Of a stretch of 64,000 nt of DNA, positions 62,201 through 64,000 are shown piece by piece; position 1 is the first letter of the stretch; the number at the start of each line of letters is the position of its first letter. The stretch covers positions 28,022 through 92,021 of the forward strand of contig CAMPDV010001784.1 in NCBI GenBank assembly GCA_946699065.1, given 5' to 3'. A program made the position numbers and the translations under genes. Under the pieces are notes generated by a model. That model did not search any database. It worked only from the letters and a program-made list of their open reading frames with translations, and had not been told where the DNA came from. The DNA comes from Loxodes magnus. Lineage: Eukaryota > Ciliophora > Karyorelictea > Loxodida > Loxodidae.

Positions 62201-62794
62201 TTGAGTATGCTTTGAGAAGTAATAAGTATTTAGAAAAGTGATGAAGTAAAGTAAGAAAAGAAGATAGAATTTCATTTTTAAGGAGTATGCTTTGAGAAGT
62301 AATAAGTATTTAGAAAAGTGAAGAAGTAAAGTAAGAAAAGAATATCTAATGATAAGTTTTCGTAGCAAGCACTAAAATATAAGTTTGAATATCCAAAATG
62401 TTAGTAATAATGTCACAATTACGAATCTTTATTCGGTTCGGCAAGATATGCTTGTAGATGAAAGTTAGTCAATAGAAAAGTGAAGAAGTAAAGTAAGAAA
62501 AGAATATCTAATGATAAGTTTTCGTAGCAAGCACTAAAATATAAGTTTGAATATCCAAAATGTTAGTAATAATGTCACAATTACGAATCTTTATTCGGTT
62601 CGGCAAGATATGCTTGTAGATGAAAGTTAGTCAATAGAAAAGTGAAGAAGTGAAGTAAGAAAAGAAAATCGAATTTTAGTTTTATTGAGTATGCTTTGAG
62701 AAGTAATAAGTATTTAGAAAAGTGATGAAGTAAAGTAAGAAAAGAAGATAGAATTTCATTTTTAAGGATTATGCTTTGAGAAGTAATAAGTATT

Positions 62795-63116
62795 TAGAAA
62801 AGTGAAGAAGTAAAGTAAGAAAAGAATATCTAATGATAAGTTTTCGTAGCAAGCACTAAAATATAAGTTTGAATATCCAAAATGTTAGTAATAATGTCAC
62901 AATTACGAATCTTTATTCGGTTCGGCAAGATATGCTTGTAGATGAAAGTTAGTCAATAGAAAAGTGAAGAAGTGAAGTAAGAAAAGAAAATCGAATTTTA
63001 GTTTTATTGAGTATGCTTTGAGAAGTAATAAGTATTTAGAAAAGTGATGAAGTAAAGTAAGAAAAGAAGATAGAATTTCATTTTTAAGGATTATGCTTTG
63101 AGAAGTAATAAGTATT
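62795..63116 (+). repeat. Representative 322-bp higher-order repeat: C, A2, A3
   Basis: The unit comprises C (62,795-62,956, 162 bp), A2 (62,957-63,036, 80 bp) and A3 (63,037-63,116, 80 bp). A2 carries GTGAAG in the head and AAAATCGAATTTTAG with TTTTATTGAG in the tail. A3 carries GTGATGAAG in the head and GAATTTCATTTTTAAGGA in the tail. The 162-bp C and the 160-bp A2-A3 pair are almost equal in length, so the repeat reads as two halves of about 161 bp. Confidence 0.94.
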
Positions 63117-63680
63117 TAGAAAAGTGAAGAAGTAAAGTAAGAAAAGAATATCTAATGATAAGTTTTCGTAGCAAGCACTAAAATATAAGTTTGAATATCC
63201 AAAATGTTAGTAATAATGTCACAATTACGAATCTTTATTCGGTTCGGCAAGATATGCTTGTAGATGAAAGTTAGTCAATAGAAAAGTGAAGAAGTGAAGT
63301 AAGAAAAGAAAATCGAATTTTAGTTTTATTGAGTATGCTTTGAGAAGTAATAAGTATTTAGAAAAGTGATGAAGTAAAGTAAGAAAAGAAGATAGAATTT
63401 CATTTTTAAGGATTATGCTTTGAGAAGTAATAAGTATTTAGAAAAGTGAAGAAGTAAAGTAAGAAAAGAATATCTAATGATAAGTTTTCGTAGCAAGCAC
63501 TAAAATATAAGTTTGAATATCCAAAATGTTAGTAATAATGTCACAATTACGAATCTTTATTCGGTTCGGCAAGATATGCTTGTAGATGAAAGTTAGTCAA
63601 TAGAAAAGTGAAGAAGTGAAGTAAGAAAAGAAAATCGAATTTTAGTTTTATTGAGTATGCTTTGAGAAGTAATAAGTATT

Positions 63681-63840
63681 TAGAAAAGTGATGAAGTAAA
63701 GTAAGAAAAGAAGATAGAATTTCATTTTTAAGGATTATGCTTTGAGAAGTAATAAGTATTTAGAAAAGTGATGAAGTAAAGTAAGAAAAGAAGATAGAAT
63801 TTCATTTTTAAGGATTATGCTTTGAGAAGTAATAAGTATT
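63681..63840 (+). repeat. Duplicated A3 unit
   Basis: Two identical A3 units follow each other (63,681-63,760 and 63,761-63,840), both with GTGATGAAG heads and CATTTTTAAGGATTATGC tails. In every other 322-bp repeat of this block only one A3 is present. The gain is exactly one 80-bp unit and lengthens the C-to-C spacing to 402 bp, so single monomers are still gained in the youngest part of the array. Confidence 0.92.
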
Positions 63841-64000
63841 TAGAAAAGTGAAGAAGTAAAGTAAGAAAAGAATATCTAATGATAAGTTTTCGTAGCAAGC
63901 ACTAAAATATAAGTTTGAATATCCAAAATGTTAGTAATAATGTCACAATTACGAATCTTTATTCGGTTCGGCAAGATATGCTTGTAGATGAAAGTTAGTC

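Larger units (their letters stand above)
58230..63871 (+). repeat. 1,934-bp super-repeat of the 322/162-bp pattern, three copies
   Basis: Counting C-to-C spacings, the series 162, 322, 162, 322, 322, 322, 322 (sum 1,934 bp) describes 59,924-61,857 exactly. The next block, 61,858-63,871, has the same series except that the last spacing is 402 because of one extra A3 unit. The preceding block, 58,230-59,923, fits the series after a 240-bp deletion at the truncated C unit (1,694 bp). Within each block the A3 after the first C pair has GAGTATG while most others have GATTATG. So a repeat of repeats has formed. Confidence 0.86.
1..64000 (+). repeat. Continuous satellite DNA array, all units head to tail
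   Basis: The whole window consists of tandem units of 80, 91/92 and 162 bp that begin with the same purine-rich head (consensus start TAGAAAAGTGAAGAAGTAAA, about 31 bp with no C). Every unit I followed has this head on the + strand; I saw no inverted unit, no transposon and no unique spacer. One full A unit counts 37 A, 19 G, 2 C and 22 T; one full B unit counts 46 A, 19 G, 4 C and 23 T. Arrays of this size and regularity are typical of eukaryotic constitutive heterochromatin. I do not recognise the family, so species and chromosomal position stay open. The strand label marks the purine-rich strand, not transcription. Both array edges lie outside the window. Confidence 0.97.
54815..64000 (+). 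repeat. Domain 2b: C-A2-A3 higher-order repeat, main block (34 C units)
   Basis: C tails start at 54846, 55168, 55490, 55812, 55974, 56296, 56458, 56780, 57102, 57424, 57586, 57908, 58230, 58392, 58714, 58876, 59198 (truncated), 59280, 59602, 59924, 60086, 60408, 60570, 60892, 61214, 61536, 61858, 62020, 62342, 62504, 62826, 63148, 63470 and 63872 (cut by the window end). Spacing is 322 or 162 bp except for an 82-bp unit at 59.2 kb and a 402-bp spacing at 63.5-63.9 kb. The copies look nearly identical, in contrast to domain 1, so this is the youngest part of the window. The array continues to the right. Confidence 0.95.

Noticed and set aside
1..64000. Telomeric repeats (TTAGGG, TTAGG, TTTAGGG)
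   Set aside because: TTAGAG and similar words occur once per B unit but never as short tandem runs. No telomere array is visible.
1..64000. Poly-A signals, TATA boxes and bacterial-type promoters suggested by AT-rich words such as AATAAG or TATAAG
   Set aside because: These words belong to every unit and lead to no reading frame. In 25% GC satellite they carry no information.

Overview
The window is one uninterrupted satellite DNA array. I found no protein-coding gene, RNA gene, transposon or unique sequence in its 64 kb, and every repeat unit I followed lies in the same orientation. This points to eukaryotic heterochromatin, of centromeric, pericentromeric or subtelomeric type. The repeat resembles no satellite I can name, so the species stays open. 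The DNA is AT-rich (about 25-29% GC in the units I counted) and strongly strand-asymmetric: the + strand is A/G-rich and almost free of C.

The array is built from three related units that share a purine-rich head of about 31 bp but differ in their tails. Unit A is 80 bp. Unit B is 92 bp (91 bp in one variant) and equals A plus about 12 bp in the tail. Unit C is 162 bp with a 131-bp tail of different composition. C looks either like an A unit carrying an 82-bp insert or, better supported by its spacing, like a strongly diverged A-A dimer.

Layout: 1-49,109 is an irregular mixture of A and B, patched together from nested segmental duplications. The clearest are tandem duplications of 1,628 bp (1.4-4.6 kb), 1,343 bp (17.8-20.5 kb), 5.36 kb (18.8-29.2 kb), 4.55 kb (27.5-36.5 kb) and 4.25 kb (39.8-49.0 kb). 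Two A variants that later belong to the C repeat, here A2 and A3, first appear without C at 43.9-44.1 kb and 48.9-49.1 kb. From 49,110 onward the array becomes a regular higher-order repeat, C-A2-A3, of 322 bp, sometimes with two C units in a row (adding 162 bp). This domain runs 49,110-51,365, is interrupted by A/B islands at 51,366-53,496 and 53,739-54,814, and then continues from 54,815 past the window end. At 58.2-63.9 kb the 322/162-bp pattern is itself arranged in a 1,934-bp repeat.

No genes work together here. What can be read is the growth history of the array: point-mutated monomers, in-register gains and losses of whole monomers, kilobase-scale tandem duplications, and finally takeover by a younger, homogeneous higher-order repeat on the right. 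If the array is centromeric, the active core would more likely lie to the right of the window than to the left; this is inference from array structure only. All comparisons were made by eye, so duplication boundaries are accurate to roughly 10-30 bp.
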